Made by a program: the position numbers and the translations under genes | The notes under the pieces: generated by a model | Databases searched by the model: none | Seen by the model: the letters and a program-made list of their open reading frames with translations, nothing else | Told to the model about the DNA's origin: nothing | Part shown: one piece after another, positions 29,751-40,818 of the stretch | Position numbering within the stretch: the first letter of the stretch is position 1 | How the letters are laid out: every line of letters begins with the position of its first letter | Assembly (NCBI GenBank): GCA_964034945.1 | Contig: OZ035964.1 | Location: 3,677,533 to 3,741,532, forward strand | From: Chrysopilus asiliformis | Lineage: Eukaryota; Arthropoda; Insecta; Diptera; Rhagionidae | Reading direction: 5' to 3' | DNA length: 64,000 nucleotides

Positions 29751-30399
29751 GCGTGCGAAATATTTTTTAGGCTAAATTAAGAGGTCGGAATTTTTCATGA
29801 ATATAAAACTATGTATAAGAAACTAAAAATAAACGAAATTGAAAATGAAATGAACTAAAAATCACTACAAAAGTAACAATGAAATAAAATGATGAAAATT
29901 ATTTGAAAACCCTCTTTATAATCTTTAAATTCGTGTTGTTTTTTTACGTCGGTTTTTAACTAACTTTTTATTTTAAGATTTTAACGATTTTTTTCTTTTT
30001 ATCAATGCCAAACATTTAAAATTGATAAAACTAGATTCTACTTCATTTGTGATTTTGGTTATCCTAGACCCAAACCCTTTCAAAAAGTACTAACAAAAGA
30101 AAAATGGCCGCTCCTTTTGCTGAATTCGCTGAATCTCCAATTTCTCGCTCTCTCTCTCTCAAATACTTGCACAGATCTGATAATTCTCCATGTTTTAGAC
30201 GACATTCCTAGACGAGTGACCTTGGGGGAAGCCCTACGAAATAGCGGATCTCGATCTGTGAATCTCCTAGAGGGTATTTCCGAAATTGTGACGTAGAACG
30301 AATTTAATTTTTATGGGCCATCTTGCCGACGATTTTATTTCAAAATATAATCTGCTAATGACGAATTTATAAAATCAATGAAATTATGAAATGATCGCT

Positions 30400-30660
30400 G
30401 ATTGGAATTTTGTGACAATTTCCCTTTTGTAAATTTTGTGACAATTTCCCTTTTGTAAATTTTGTGAATTTTGTGACAGAAGTAAATTTTTTTTACAGTA
30501 CAGTTTTAGGAAAACCAAAAATCATACATCCTTTAGGATTCATTTATTTGTCAAAAACGGTCATTCGTGCGTCGATAGGCCAAAAATTACGAGAGGAATA
30601 AACGGTTTTCCAAAAGTTATGTCCTTAAAAATTGAATCCTTTTATCTCCAAAAAGTAAAT
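30400..30660 (+). repeat. Dispersed repeat family R, fragment
   Basis: Shares GTGCGTCGATAGGCCAAAAA and TTGAATCCTTTTATCTCC with the family. It includes a short direct duplication of TTTGTGACAATTTCCC. It stops about 150 bp before the first raptor coding exon. Confidence 0.75.
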
Positions 30661-30808
30661 TTTTTTTCGGACAATTGTTTCAATGCGTTACAGACTAGTG
30701 TTAAAATCGACAAACTAATAATTACGAATTAATGAAATAATGATAATAAAAAAAATATCGTAAAGTCTGGTATTAATTTTTGACTTTTGCATTGTTTTTT
30801 TCTTCCAG

Positions 30809-31291
30809 TTGGTAATGCTAGAAAATTCAGAGAAATCGGATAATGAAAATACTTCAGACACAAAAAAAATCAAGGAGAACCGACCTGTGGTGGCTACAAT
30901 TGAAGCTCTCGATATCCGGCCTCAGTTGAGCCCGGTGGTATTGATAGCTGCTGCCACCTCCTCATCGGGCCCAACCGGATCCAGGGGCACCACATCCACA
31001 GAAGTAACGGGAATATCAGAACTTAATATCGTATCAGTACAGCAATTGTCCCAAGAAGATGACGGTGGTAACGGTGAGGAGCCGGCAACATCCGCTGGAC
31101 GTGGAGAAACAGCAGCTGTCAGTACTAGTAGCGGTCCAGTCGTTGCAAGTAATTCTAACGGTGCGTCATGTGGGTACTTTGGATATGCTATCGAGGATGC
31201 GAAACTTCCGCTCTGCCTCATCGCTAAAAGGCATTTAGAGCCCATTGAGGGTATCATTTGTGAAACTCAATCTTGGCGGATTAGAGAACGT
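30809..31291 (+). CDS. raptor: Raptor coding exon 1
   Basis: The exon follows TTCTTCCAG. I take the ATG at 30815-30817 ([12 protein letters not shown]), since the six bases before it are TTGGTA. It encodes 159 residues. The first 115 or so are Ser, Thr, Ala, Gly and acidic residues with little order. Conservation starts around [17 protein letters not shown] and QSWRIRER, matching the human N-terminal LPLAFMKKRHCEKIEG. It ends in phase 0 at CGT|GTAGGT. Confidence 0.9.
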
Positions 31292-34200
31292 GTAGGTTTT
31301 TAATTAATTTTATCTAAACTTACAAAAAAATTATTAAAACTTTTTTTTTCAGATGAAAACGGTTAGTGTTGCATTAGTTTTGTGTCTTAATATAGGAGTA
31401 GATCCACCAGATATTGTTAAAATACAGCCATGCGCAAGACTCGAATGTTGGATCGGTAAATATTACAATTATATCTGTGGCAAAAAAGGCAAAACCTCGT
31501 TAAGAAATTTTCAGGCGAAGCCAAAGTGATTTGTTTTTGAAATGCAAATACAAATCAGCTTGGCTTCGCCTGAAAATCGACTCCAGCGATTTTTGCCTTT
31601 TTGTCACTCACACACACGTATATATATATAACAGTAGACGCGCGGAATAGTGAACAAAACAACCGCTGCTTGAACACTATCGAGAGTTCACTCTAACGAG
31701 TGGGCGAAAAGCAACGAAAACATAATGTTGTAATAGGGAAAAATACATTTACGTTTATTTATGGTAAACTACATTTTCCACAAATTAAATTCAATAATTT
31801 TCATTTCAAATGAATTTTTTTTAACTAGTAATGCTGAAAAGAATTGCTACTGCGTAAACCACAAAAGTGAAAATTGTTTACAGAAAGTATTTTCCTTAAT
31901 AATTTTCCTGTAACCTGATTGAACCGTTCGTCTACTACTTTTTTTTTTTAAATACAATTTAACAGTTTTTTGTTTCGAAAAAATTTCAGATCCATCATCA
32001 GTTTCACCACAAAAGGCAATGGAATTAATTGGTGCTAATTTACAGAAACAATACGAAAGATGGCAACCACGTGCCAGATATAAAAAATTTCACGATCCGA
32101 CAGTTGAGGATGTGAAAAAGCTGTGCACATCATTGAGACGTAATGCCAAAGAAGAACGTGTTCTATTCCATTATAATGGGCATGGGGTGCCACGACCAAC
32201 ATCGAATGGTGAAATTTGGGTATTTAATAAAACGTATACCCAATATATTCCATTATCGATATATGATTTACAAACATGGATGGGCGCACCATCCATTTAT
32301 GTTTATGATTGTTCCAATGCTGGTATCATTGTTAATTCATTTAATCAATTTGCTGAGCAGCATGAACGTGAAATGGAGGTAATTCTCACAATCAAATTTT
32401 CTTTTTGACGGATTGTAAAAGTTTTGTGACACATAATATTATTTATACAGTGAAATCTGTATAAGCCGGACTCTGGAATAAGGCCGGAAACCTCTGTCTA
32501 AGCAGTACCAATGTTTTTTTTTCATTTAAGATTGCCGAATCTTAAATGAACAAATGTCTTGTTAAAAATCCAATCAGATCACCTTTTTCGTCCACCCCAC
32601 CTTCTCACATATAAATGGATAAGATTTAGTATATCGTTTGTAACGCATCGTACCAATCGTCGGACACAAAAAGTAACTACACCAGGGCGTTGTGTTTGGG
32701 ATGACAAATGATTTTGATTTTCGTCTGTCCGTCCTTCTGTTTGTCTGCCTGTCCGTCTGTCTGTTCGTCTGTCCGTCCGTGAACACCATAACTTTCGAAA
32801 AGATTAAGCTAGACACTTGAAATTTTGTATAGTCACAATTCTGGCTAGGCTAAGTTCTTCTTGAATGGGCAGAGGTTTCGAGGTCACGAAATTGATGTTG
32901 CGAATATTTAGAATTTTTTTTTTAGAATTTTGCGACAATTACGTGGTCACAAAACCGGGGTTTTTTTTGTTTTGGAAATTCTGGCAATCCCATTCATCTT
33001 TATTGAATACGAAACAAAAAAAATCTAAATGTTTTTCGTTTTTGTAGCAAAATTTTTCATCTGGAAATCGTCAAAGTCCTTCTAACGTACAAATGATCAC
33101 CTATAAAAATTGCATACAATTGGCTGCATGTTCAGCTAATCAAATATTGCCAATGAATGCGAAATTACCGGCAGATTTATTTACATCATGTCTAACAACA
33201 CCAATTAAAATTGCTCTAAAATGGTATACTATGCAACGTACCGCTATGTTAGCGCCACAAATTAATCAAGATTTAATTGAAAAGTAGGTTTTTTTTAAAT
33301 TAAAAACATTTGAAATTTTTAACTTTAATGCAAAATTTAAGAATTCCTGGCCAATTGAACGATCGTCGAACAATGCTGGGTGAACTAAATTGGATATTTA
33401 CAGCCATAACGGATACAATAGCATGGAATACGTTACCGCGGGACTTATTTCAGAAGCTATTTCGTCAGGATCTGTTGGTGGCTAGTTTATTTCGTAATTT
33501 TTTATTAGCTGAACGTATATTACGATCATATGATTGTACACCAGTATCGAGTCCATCACTGCCACAGGGATCACGTCATGCGATGTGGTCGGCATGGGAT
33601 TTAGCTGTTGATTTGGCGTTGTTACAACTTCCCGATATCCTTGAAAAAGGCGTACCATACAAGCAATTACCATTTTTTGAGGAGCAATTAACAGCATTTC
33701 AAGTATGGCTAGATCGTGGCACTGAGAATCGTTCGCCACCGGAACAGTTACCAATTGTCCTACAAGTATTACTGTCACAAGTGCATCGATTACGTGCCTT
33801 AGAGCTACTTGGACGTTTTCTTGATTTAGGACCATGGGCTGTTAATTTGGCACTCGGTGTTGGTATATTCCCATACGTTCTAAAACTTTTACAGAGTTCA
33901 GCTAAAGAATTACGACCAGTTCTTGTATTTATATGGGCGAAAATATTGGCTGTTGATAGTGTGAGTAATACTATTTATATTCATGGCTATTCTGAGATAC
34001 TGCGTTAAGAGGTCAAACGTAACACGGTAGATTCGATCCGCAACGCTACTGATATTCCTAACAATCGCGCAAACAAATGGGTTGTCCGGAACCTGTCGAT
34101 TGCTTTAATGTAATTTAGAACATTTATCAAATTTGCCTTTTGTCAAACACCAAACCTCAAAACATCACTCGATTGTTTCGCAGAATAACAAAAATGAAAT

Positions 34201-37200
34201 GTTACGTATTCAAGAATACGGATTGTCGCGTATCGCATAAATAAACGTTAACGTCGTATCTCAGATTAGGCATGATTTACTGTTATAATTTGTACGGGCT
34301 GAAATCAAATTTTACAACAAGCTAATTGAATCCTTTCCTTAATAACCAAGTACGATTGGATCATTATAGCTTGCGGCGGAATATTGATTTTGACTCTTAA
34401 ACGGCCTTTACACGCGACAGTAGAGCTGACACAGTCGCTGACACAGACTCGTGTAAATGCTTACTGGCACTGACAAGTCTGTACTGACGGGACATTTTTG
34501 TAGTCAGTACAGACATGCCATTAATTTGACATTTCAGACTTTTAAGATGGCGCAAAATGAAGAATTACCTAAATTATTATGAATCCATTTGTTTTAATTC
34601 ATTTTTTAACTTTTAGAACTCTCAGATTGGCGAAAGAAGACTAACTAGGAGCGAGATAATTAAAATAATAAAGCATACGAGCAAAATTCATGCCTCTAGA
34701 ATACGAGGCACTGTAGCTCTGTTACAAACGAAGTCATTTTGAAAATGAACTAACTGCCAGTTCGCTAAATGTCTTCTAATTCATTGTCAGTAATTTGACT
34801 TTTGGAGTCTATGCTACTGACAGACTTTACAGTCGCGTGTAAAGGCCCGGTTACAATTTACTGTAAAAAAATGGGTAAAAAAAATATTTTAATTGTTTTT
34901 GTTCATTGCAGACGTGTCAAGTAGATTTGGTAAAAGATCATAAATACTTTTTATCAGTACTGCAAGATTCCACAGTTTCGGTAAGTGTTTTGTTTTTGTT
35001 TTTTTAAATAGTTGAAAAAGAAAACGGCGCAGTAAATTAAATAAAGAACTACAGAATACCAAGCAAACATTTACTTAATTTTTCGCGCTGTTTACGTTCA
35101 CAGCGTAAATATCACGATATGAGCGAAAAAATCACAACATAACGAGCGAAATAATCGCAAAAATGCCAATAAAGCGAAACGCGCTGCAGGCAAATTTTTG
35201 TGAAAATATCAATAAAGCGAAACGCGCCGCATCCTAAGTTATGTAAAAATGCCAATAAAAGGAAACGCGCCGCAGGCAAAGTTTTATAGAAATACCAATA
35301 AAACGAAACACGCCGCATCCTAAGTTATGTAAAAATGCCAATAACGGGAAACGCGCCCCAGACAAAATCATTTGACATACACACACACACGGCGTTTGAC
35401 GGGGAAAAATATAGCGAAAAAGTATATTTTGAAGTGATAATTGGCGTTAAAAATCTTATAATCGAATTTTCTACTCTATTGCCAATTTTTCTTTACTTTC
35501 CTCTCTTTAGAGGTATTGTAGTATTGTATTCATAATGGAGATCGACTCAAGAATGGAGGTTCCTTTAACGATTTTTTATGTATTGTATCTAACGGTTCTC
35601 AAGTTATCTGAAGAATTACAGTTTTTTAAAAATTTCGCGAAAACTATGCGGTTTGTGAAAAATCGACAAGAATCGATGTATGGCCACCCTATGTAAACGA
35701 GTTGTCAATATAATATGTCTAGCTAGATTTTATATTTTTGATCATTTCAGAGACCCCTCTTCTCTCCCCCCACCTTTTCTCTCTCCCCCCTCTTCTCTCT
35801 CCCCCCTCTTCTCTCCCCCCTCTTCTCTCTCCCCCCCCCTCTTCTCTCCCCCCCTCTTCTCTCCCCCCCCCCCCCCTCTTCTCTCTCCCCCCTCTTCTCT
35901 CTCCCCCCTCTTCACTCTTCCTACCCCTTCTTCCCCCCTCTTCTCACCCCCTTCTCACCACCTCTTCTCGCCCCCTTCTCACCCCCTTCTTCCTTTTTCC
36001 CACTTTTCCATGGATGTTTTTTGATGGACAGTTCCGAATTCCTTTTCGCATAAAAATTTCTTTTTTTTCTCAATTTTTGTTTAGATATATATGTTTTTAT
36101 TACAGAAAAAGCATCGTACATTATCGGCATTTGTTTTAGCTAGTATCGTTCATAACTTTTTAATTGGCCAAACGAGTGCATTACAAGGTTCTCTAGTCTC
36201 AATCTGTTTAGTTCAAATTTACGATGAATCCTGGTTACTACGGCAATGGCTGACGATATGTCTCGGCCAGCTATGGCAAAATTTCGCGAAAGCACGATGG
36301 TCCGGTGTTAGGGATTTAGCGCATGAGAAATTATATACATTGCTACAGGATCCTGTACCAGAAGTACGTGCTGCCGCTGTATTTGCATTGGGCACATACA
36401 TTAGTTCGGTGACCGAACGATCGGAACATGCTAATAATATCGATCGTTTTATTGCGATGACACTATTAACGACCGTCGGTGATGATATGTCGCCAATGGT
36501 ACGATTAGAATTGGTATCGGCACTGCAATGGATGATAATATTATTTGAAAATCAATTTGTAACCGTTTATCTACAAGATTCGATAGCGTGTACTGGCCAT
36601 AGTGCGATGTCGTCAAGTGGACATCATACAACACATAGTCTAGAGCGTAATATAAATATGAAACGGGTATTTAGTTCAAGTTCAATACCGGCAATGGGTG
36701 CTGGTGGTAGCTTTACAACAGCAACATCAACGATTGGGTTCGGTTCGATTTATATGAAATTATGGCAAGGTATTATGAATTTGGGACGTGATCCGTATCC
36801 AAAAGTCGCCGAGGCAGCTCAAACGATCATCGAATATGTACGAAATCAGGCGGTTGGTATGATAGCAGCTAAGGAAGCGGCATCCGAGAAGTATGGATCG
36901 AGTTTAAGTTTACCACCGAGCCCGAATACTAGGACAAATTATTTGGGCGAATCGCCACCAACCGCCGTCGGTGCAGCAGCAATAACACACCATCATCATC
37001 ATCATAATCCATTGACATATGCTATAAATAGTGCTGCTGTTATAACAGCAGCGGTAACGGTTGGTCATAGCGGTGGTCATAGCGGTGGTGGAGGCAAAAC
37101 ATCACCGTCGAATCAGAGGACCGGTGCGAATACAAGCAATAATACCAGATCAACAACTCCTACACAGCATTATCAACAGCAGCAACATGTCGGATGCAAT

Positions 37201-37398
37201 TGCGGTACTGTTGGTCTAGGTGTAGGTGCAGCGGCGAGTGGAGCTATTACTGGCGCCACAGCATCAGCACGGAGTCGATTCACCAGCAGCAATATGCCTA
37301 CTCAACCGAGTAAAATGCGAACGATTTCATCGCATGATGATAACGAATCCCGCAGCTATACCGCCGCAACTGGCCAAGATATTAACCCGCATTCACAT

Positions 37399-37430
<32 letters not shown>

Positions 37431-40400
37431 CCATTACCATCACCATCATCATGGCCAGCAGCAACAACAACAGCAGCAGCAGCAGCCAGTGGCAATACAA
37501 CAAACCCATCAACAGCAACAACAACAGCCGACAAAACCTCTAGTTACGACAAATTTCATACCCTGGGCAATTAGCTATTTTGCACGCTCAACAAGTTCAT
37601 CGCAGCCAATAGCCCGTTTCGATCCGCACTCGCCAGAATTTCGTAGCCGTCAATGGCGTTTCGTGCGTAACGAATATATCCGCCGGATATCCCGTGAACA
37701 GCAGCAACGGGCGATCTTCCATCGGATCGACACACAGAGCTGGATTGGGAAGACACAGTCGACACCATCGATTGTTAAATTATTGCCATATGAACAACAG
37801 ATAGCTGTTGCATATAAGGAGAAAGTATCCGTACATGATTGGGCGCGTGGAACGTACTATTCATTTGTACAGCAACAACCGACAAGCCATAATTTCAATA
37901 CGGTATTGATGGGTAGCGGTTCTTTGGGCGGTAATAATAAAAAGACAGTTAACTCACCGATAGCCCAAACGTCACGTGTTACCGCAATGGAATTTATAAA
38001 TGCCCATGATAATGTCATGATACTTGTTGGATATGAGGATGGTATGATACGGATATGGCAAGAGCCAAATCGTCCAAATGGTGATATACGGCTAGTGACT
38101 GCATGGCAGGGACTGCCATCGAGTACCAGAATAAGTAAAGGTAAGTTTTTTTTTAGCATGTTGATATATTTATAGTAGTGAAGACCGGAAGGTAAGCAGG
38201 AGGTGATGGTGGTAGTACATAGAATTGACTTTAGTGGGACAGAATTTTCCAATAACGAAACTTTGTCATATAGTGAAAACCTCATCAAAATCATTTCATC
38301 AGTTCAAAAAATATCAGGTGGGGGGAGACAGACAAACTGATCAAAACTCGCCAGGCAAACAAACTGATCAAAATGCGTATTTCGTGTCCATTTCTTGTCG
38401 AGATGTTGCTTTTTTATAACCCTTTTCATAATAATCTCTTTATAACCCTTTTTATAATAATCTTTTTTTAACATTTTTTTATAATCACAATATTTAGTTT
38501 TCACTTCTCTCTTCTGTAGAGGGAAAGTATTGTATTCCTGACGGAGACCGATTCGAGAACGGGAGCACACAGAAATTTTCAAAATTATTAGGATGTCCGT
38601 GCATGTGTCTGTCGATCTATCAGTCTACCGGTCTATCAGTCTGCCGGTCTATCAGTCTGTCGGTTTGTCCGTCAATGTGTCTGTCAGCCTATCAATTTGT
38701 TTCGGTTTTTTGAAATTTTTCGGTTTTTTGAATTTTTTTGGTTTTTTGAAAGTTTTTGCGAAAATTATGCGCTTCGTTTAACCTGACTGACTGACTCATC
38801 AATGCCCAGCCTACACCCCTGAAGTTAGAGCCTTGAAACTTTCACAGTATGTCCCAACCATAACGTAGGCGCTCACTAAGGCGGGGTTTTCCGAAATTTG
38901 ACCGCTAAGGGAGTAAAGGGGGTTTGGGTGTTTTTAAACCCTGATTTTCGCCATGAATCCTGCTCAATAGGAGGCTGAAAAGTTTCACTCGGGGGTTTTC
39001 GGAGTCGCTGATCCCGAATCCGGTGTTAGATTTTCAAAATTCGAAACGGAAGGTGCTGTTAGGATAACTCAAATATTCTTTTCCCCATTTTCCCCGGGGC
39101 AAAATGGCATTAGGGGATTTTCGGGGTCGATGATCACGAATCTGGTGTTAGACTAATTCGCAACGGCGAGTCCTGCAAGGATAAGATTTTTCTCAAAAGT
39201 TTTTAAGTTCCTTCCGGTTTTCTTCGTATTCTAAAACTTATACAAAAAACTTAACCCGGCAACGACGGGTATACAATCTAGTTATGAAAAAATGCATACA
39301 AACAAAGTCAAAGGAAATACAATTTTCTACACTTTTTGCTTTAACGGATTTACCGTAACTTTAACACTTCTCAAGATATTTGAAAAAAAATATTGTTTTC
39401 CACATATTTTTTTTCCAAAACTAAATATTACAGAGGGAAGTTTTGTCACAACTGATCTTTTTTTTCTGAATTTTGATCCTATTGCCCAACGTCTCGATGA
39501 ATTTCCCATCAGGGGATTTATCAAACAAATATGTCACGCTAATAATACCCTTTTGAGACCCCTCCCCGTTGTCGCCCTTCCCCAGCACCACGCTTTTTTC
39601 GGGACGCTTTTTTCAGGATTGTTTGTATGAAGTTTACCGCGGTCAAACTATCGTATATACCCCTCTCCCCGCCCCCTCTCTCTTCGCGCATACCCCCCAC
39701 AACTTCCGTATAAATGTGACGTTATTTTATGGGCATCCCCTTGCCCACCTTTTCTTCGTTCCACTAGCTTTCAGTATTTTTTGACTTGTTCAACCGACCG
39801 AATTTTTTTTTTCGATGCGCCCACCGGGATCCTTCCTTTCGCCAGACCTTCTCGAAATGAGTACAGAATTTAATGGATAGTCTTATTTATTCTTGATCTG
39901 AATTTTTCTCCAGACATATGTGGTTTAGTGACAACATGGCATCAGAAGAGTCAGCAACTTTGCGTTGGTGGCTGTACGCGCTTCCTACGAATCTGGGATG
40001 CTGAAAAAGAATTGAAAATCTGTGATATACCGACCGGGTCAGATTCATCGGTTCGTGTCTTATCATCATCACCAAATGAATTAATAGCGGCTGGATGTGA
40101 TGATGGGAGTGTCCGATTATTTGATAAACGTTGCCCACCATCTGATGCTAGGATAATGACATATCGTGAACATTCTGGTGCCATTATAACAGCATGTCTA
40201 CGAGATAATTGTGAAAGTCTGGTTTCTGGATGGTAACTGAGAAATAGATTGTTTTTTCTTGCAATATTTTGGATTATTAACTATTGGTTTTTTTTTTGTT
40301 GAAGTTCCTTGGGTAAAATACGATTATTTGATGTTCGAGGACAAAGCTCGGTACAAAATTGGTATGTGGGTAACGATGTAACATCAATTGCTGTACACAC

Positions 40401-40818
40401 CGGTGCTGATATCGTTGCATGGTAAATTAAAAAAAAAATCTGTGATTATTGGCAATAAGGGATAAAGTCGCTTTACACAATAGCCTAAAATATATGTATT
40501 ACGAATACACTATAACTAAATTGATTTGTCGTACTAAGCGATTTCGTCTCTATGGCCATGTGACCACAAATAAATAAAAAGTCATTCAAATTAATTAATT
40601 TTCTGTAAACATTTTCCAGCGGATCACAATATATTTCAATTTTTGGACTGGATGGACGTCATCAAACATCATTACGTAGCCATGAAGGTTTCATGGGAAC
40701 GAAAATAAGCCATACATCGTGCCTATCATTTCATCCACATAAAGTTATATTAGCTGGTGGATTTGTTGATAATACTGTCGCCGTTTATGTATCGTCTGGC
40801 AATAATCGAATTACGTAA
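30815..40818 (+). CDS. raptor: Raptor, mTORC1 scaffold subunit, whole gene span
   Basis: Joined exons are 30815-31291, 31353-31455, 31990-32378, 33048-33283, 33342-33960, 34912-34980, 36106-38140, 39914-40232, 40305-40421 and 40620-40818. Phases agree throughout, giving 1520 aa (human about 1335). Raptor binds mTOR and presents TOR-signalling-motif substrates to it at the lysosome. Order of parts: acidic Ser/Ala-rich extension (1 to about 115), RNC pseudo-caspase domain (about 125-400) with [13 protein letters not shown] and YDCSNAG, helical HEAT repeats (about 410-885), a low-complexity loop with poly-Gln and poly-His (about 895-1115), then a WD40 propeller to the end. Core blocks such as VLPRDLF-like [20 protein letters not shown] are nearly identical to other animals. 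I see no frameshift or missing exon. Gene symbol follows the fly name. Confidence 0.96.
31353..31455 (+). CDS. raptor: Raptor coding exon 2
   Basis: Encodes [20 protein letters not shown] and PCARLECWI, the start of the conserved RNC domain. Only 61 bp separate it from exon 1. It ends one base into an Asp codon. The following intron carries foldback element A2. Confidence 0.96.
31475..31606. mobile_element. Foldback element, family A copy 2, in raptor intron 2
   Basis: Begins CTGTGGCAAAAAAGGCAAAA and ends with the mirror TTTTTGCCTTTTTGTCAC. The arms TTCAGGCGAAGCCAAAGTGA and TTGGCTTCGCCTGAAAATCG pair well. It sits 19 bp after the donor site of exon 2. Confidence 0.88.
31990..32378 (+). CDS. 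raptor: Raptor coding exon 3 (pseudo-caspase core)
   Basis: Encodes residues 194-323. It carries [20 protein letters not shown], then [16 protein letters not shown] (His near 254 and 258) and [12 protein letters not shown] (Cys near 301). These are positions equivalent to the His-Cys pair of caspases, in a fold regarded as inactive in raptor. Confidence 0.97.
32440..32880. repeat. Dispersed repeat with CTGTCCGTCTGTC tract, in raptor intron 3
   Basis: Starts near the TACAGTGAAATCTGTATAAG word that also occurs near 53845. It includes a pyrimidine-biased GTCTGTCCGTCC tract at about 32720-32790 and the ACACTTGAAATTTTGTATAG edge. In reverse orientation it matches the right-hand edge of repeat copies near 47760-47990 (GTTACAAACGATATACTAAA). 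Confidence 0.7.
33048..33283 (+). CDS. raptor: Raptor coding exon 4
   Basis: Follows TTTTTGTAG. The first 20 or so residues ([15 protein letters not shown]) replace the human loop between the caspase-like core and KNCIQLAAC and are not conserved. The rest, including [20 protein letters not shown], is. It ends two bases into a Lys codon. Confidence 0.94.
33342..33960 (+). CDS. raptor: Raptor coding exon 5
   Basis: Separated from exon 4 by a 58-bp intron with a weak AATTTAAG acceptor, which is fixed by the conserved join [20 protein letters not shown]. It encodes residues 402-608, including the start of the helical repeats, [20 protein letters not shown] and [17 protein letters not shown]. It ends in phase 0 at AGT|GTGAGT. 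Confidence 0.96.
33988..34266. mobile_element. Inverted-repeat element in raptor intron 5
   Basis: The left end TCTGAGATACTGCGTTAA matches the reverse complement of TTAACGTCGTATCTCAGA at the right, with two changes. A related left end is near 41010-41080 (CTGAAATACGGCGTTAGGC with AAACGTAACGCATTCG), so the family is dispersed. Confidence 0.65.
34400..34850. mobile_element. Inverted-repeat element with GGCCTTTACACGCGAC ends, in raptor intron 5
   Basis: GGCCTTTACACGCGACAGTA is mirrored by a right end reading TACAGTCGCGTGTAAAGGCC, one change in 20. TTA at 34397-34399 and 34851-34853 is a candidate 3-bp target duplication of the PIF/Harbinger kind. The element is 451 bp with no transposase. Confidence 0.8.
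34912..34980 (+). CDS. raptor: Raptor coding exon 6
   Basis: A small phase-0 exon of 23 codons between TTCATTGCAG and GTAAGT. It reads [20 protein letters not shown], matching human [20 protein letters not shown]. This shows the intron boundaries on both sides are correct. Confidence 0.96.
35150..35370. repeat. 43-bp tandem repeat with 86-bp higher order, in raptor intron 6
   Basis: The word CAATAA recurs at 35167, 35210, 35253, 35296 and 35339, each 43 bp apart. Two monomer types alternate, one with GCAGGCAAA and one with GCATCCTAAGTTATG, so the true period is 86 bp. Each contains AAACGCGCCGC. That GC-rich word also appears singly in other repeats of the window (for example near 48030 and 52160). 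Confidence 0.92.
35748..35998. repeat. Pyrimidine tract (TCTCTCCCCCC)n in raptor intron 6
   Basis: About 250 bp almost purely C and T on the plus strand, with runs of up to ten C. It lies about 110 bp upstream of the exon 7 acceptor. It creates Pro/Leu/Ser-rich spurious frames. Such a tract could form triplex or i-motif structures or disturb splicing; that is inference. Confidence 0.95.
36106..38140 (+). CDS. raptor: Raptor coding exon 7 (HEAT end, low-complexity loop, first WD40 blades)
   Basis: The largest exon, 678 codons. It starts [20 protein letters not shown] after TTACAG. HEAT-like helices run to [13 protein letters not shown] (about 885). The loop follows, with HHHHHH, then alternating poly-Gln and poly-His (about 1062-1106) and the motif [11 protein letters not shown] near residue 1033, which resembles the human AMPK site context KMRRASS. 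Conserved sequence resumes at [13 protein letters not shown] and [11 protein letters not shown], then TRVTAMEF in the propeller. It ends one base into an Asp codon. Confidence 0.96.
38585..39281 (+). mobile_element. Helitron-like (Helentron/DINE-type) repeat in raptor intron 7
   Basis: Starts with a GTGTCTGTCGATCTATCAGT tract and ends with a short hairpin, CCCGGCAACGACGGG, about ten bases before CTAG followed by T (39278-39282). A terminal hairpin followed by CTRR is the classical Helitron 3' end. A related end, GCCGGGCGAAGCCGGGT, is near 60735. No helicase is encoded. Confidence 0.6.
39914..40232 (+). CDS. raptor: Raptor coding exon 8 (WD40)
   Basis: Follows TTTCTCCAG. Encodes [20 protein letters not shown], then [20 protein letters not shown] and the MTYREHSG motif shared with human MTYREHTA. 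The Asp codon is completed from exon 7, and the exon ends two bases into a Cys codon. Confidence 0.96.
40305..40421 (+). CDS. raptor: Raptor coding exon 9 (WD40)
   Basis: A 72-bp intron precedes it; its acceptor TTGTTGAAG is weak but fixed by phase. It reads [20 protein letters not shown] and [13 protein letters not shown], a propeller blade. Both ends split Cys codons. Confidence 0.94.
40620..40818 (+). CDS. raptor: Raptor coding exon 10 and stop
   Basis: Starts after TTTTCCAG, encodes the last blade ([19 protein letters not shown]-like [10 protein letters not shown] and [14 protein letters not shown]) and stops at TAA 40816-40818. The human ending ISVYSVEKRVR corresponds to [13 protein letters not shown]. 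Confidence 0.96.

Larger units (their letters stand above)
27146..30808. other. Gene-free interval upstream of raptor coding exons
   Basis: Contains a relatively GC-rich, non-repetitive block (about 27600-28300), repeat family R copy 3 (28620-29750) and fragment R4 (30400-30660). Raptor coding sequence starts only six bases after an acceptor at 30807-30808, so its promoter and 5' UTR exon must lie upstream, probably in this interval. I saw no other protein. Confidence 0.5.

Noticed and set aside
30809..30814. TTG at 30809 as the raptor start
   Set aside because: The ATG at 30815 is the first in-frame start after the acceptor; a TTG start is not expected in an animal gene.
35680..36139. Pro/Leu/Ser-rich frames near raptor exon 7
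   Set aside because: They translate the C/T tract of the intron.
39292..39784. Frames of 71-112 codons in raptor intron 7
   Set aside because: No similarity recognised, they overlap each other in different frames, and they lie next to a Helitron-like repeat.
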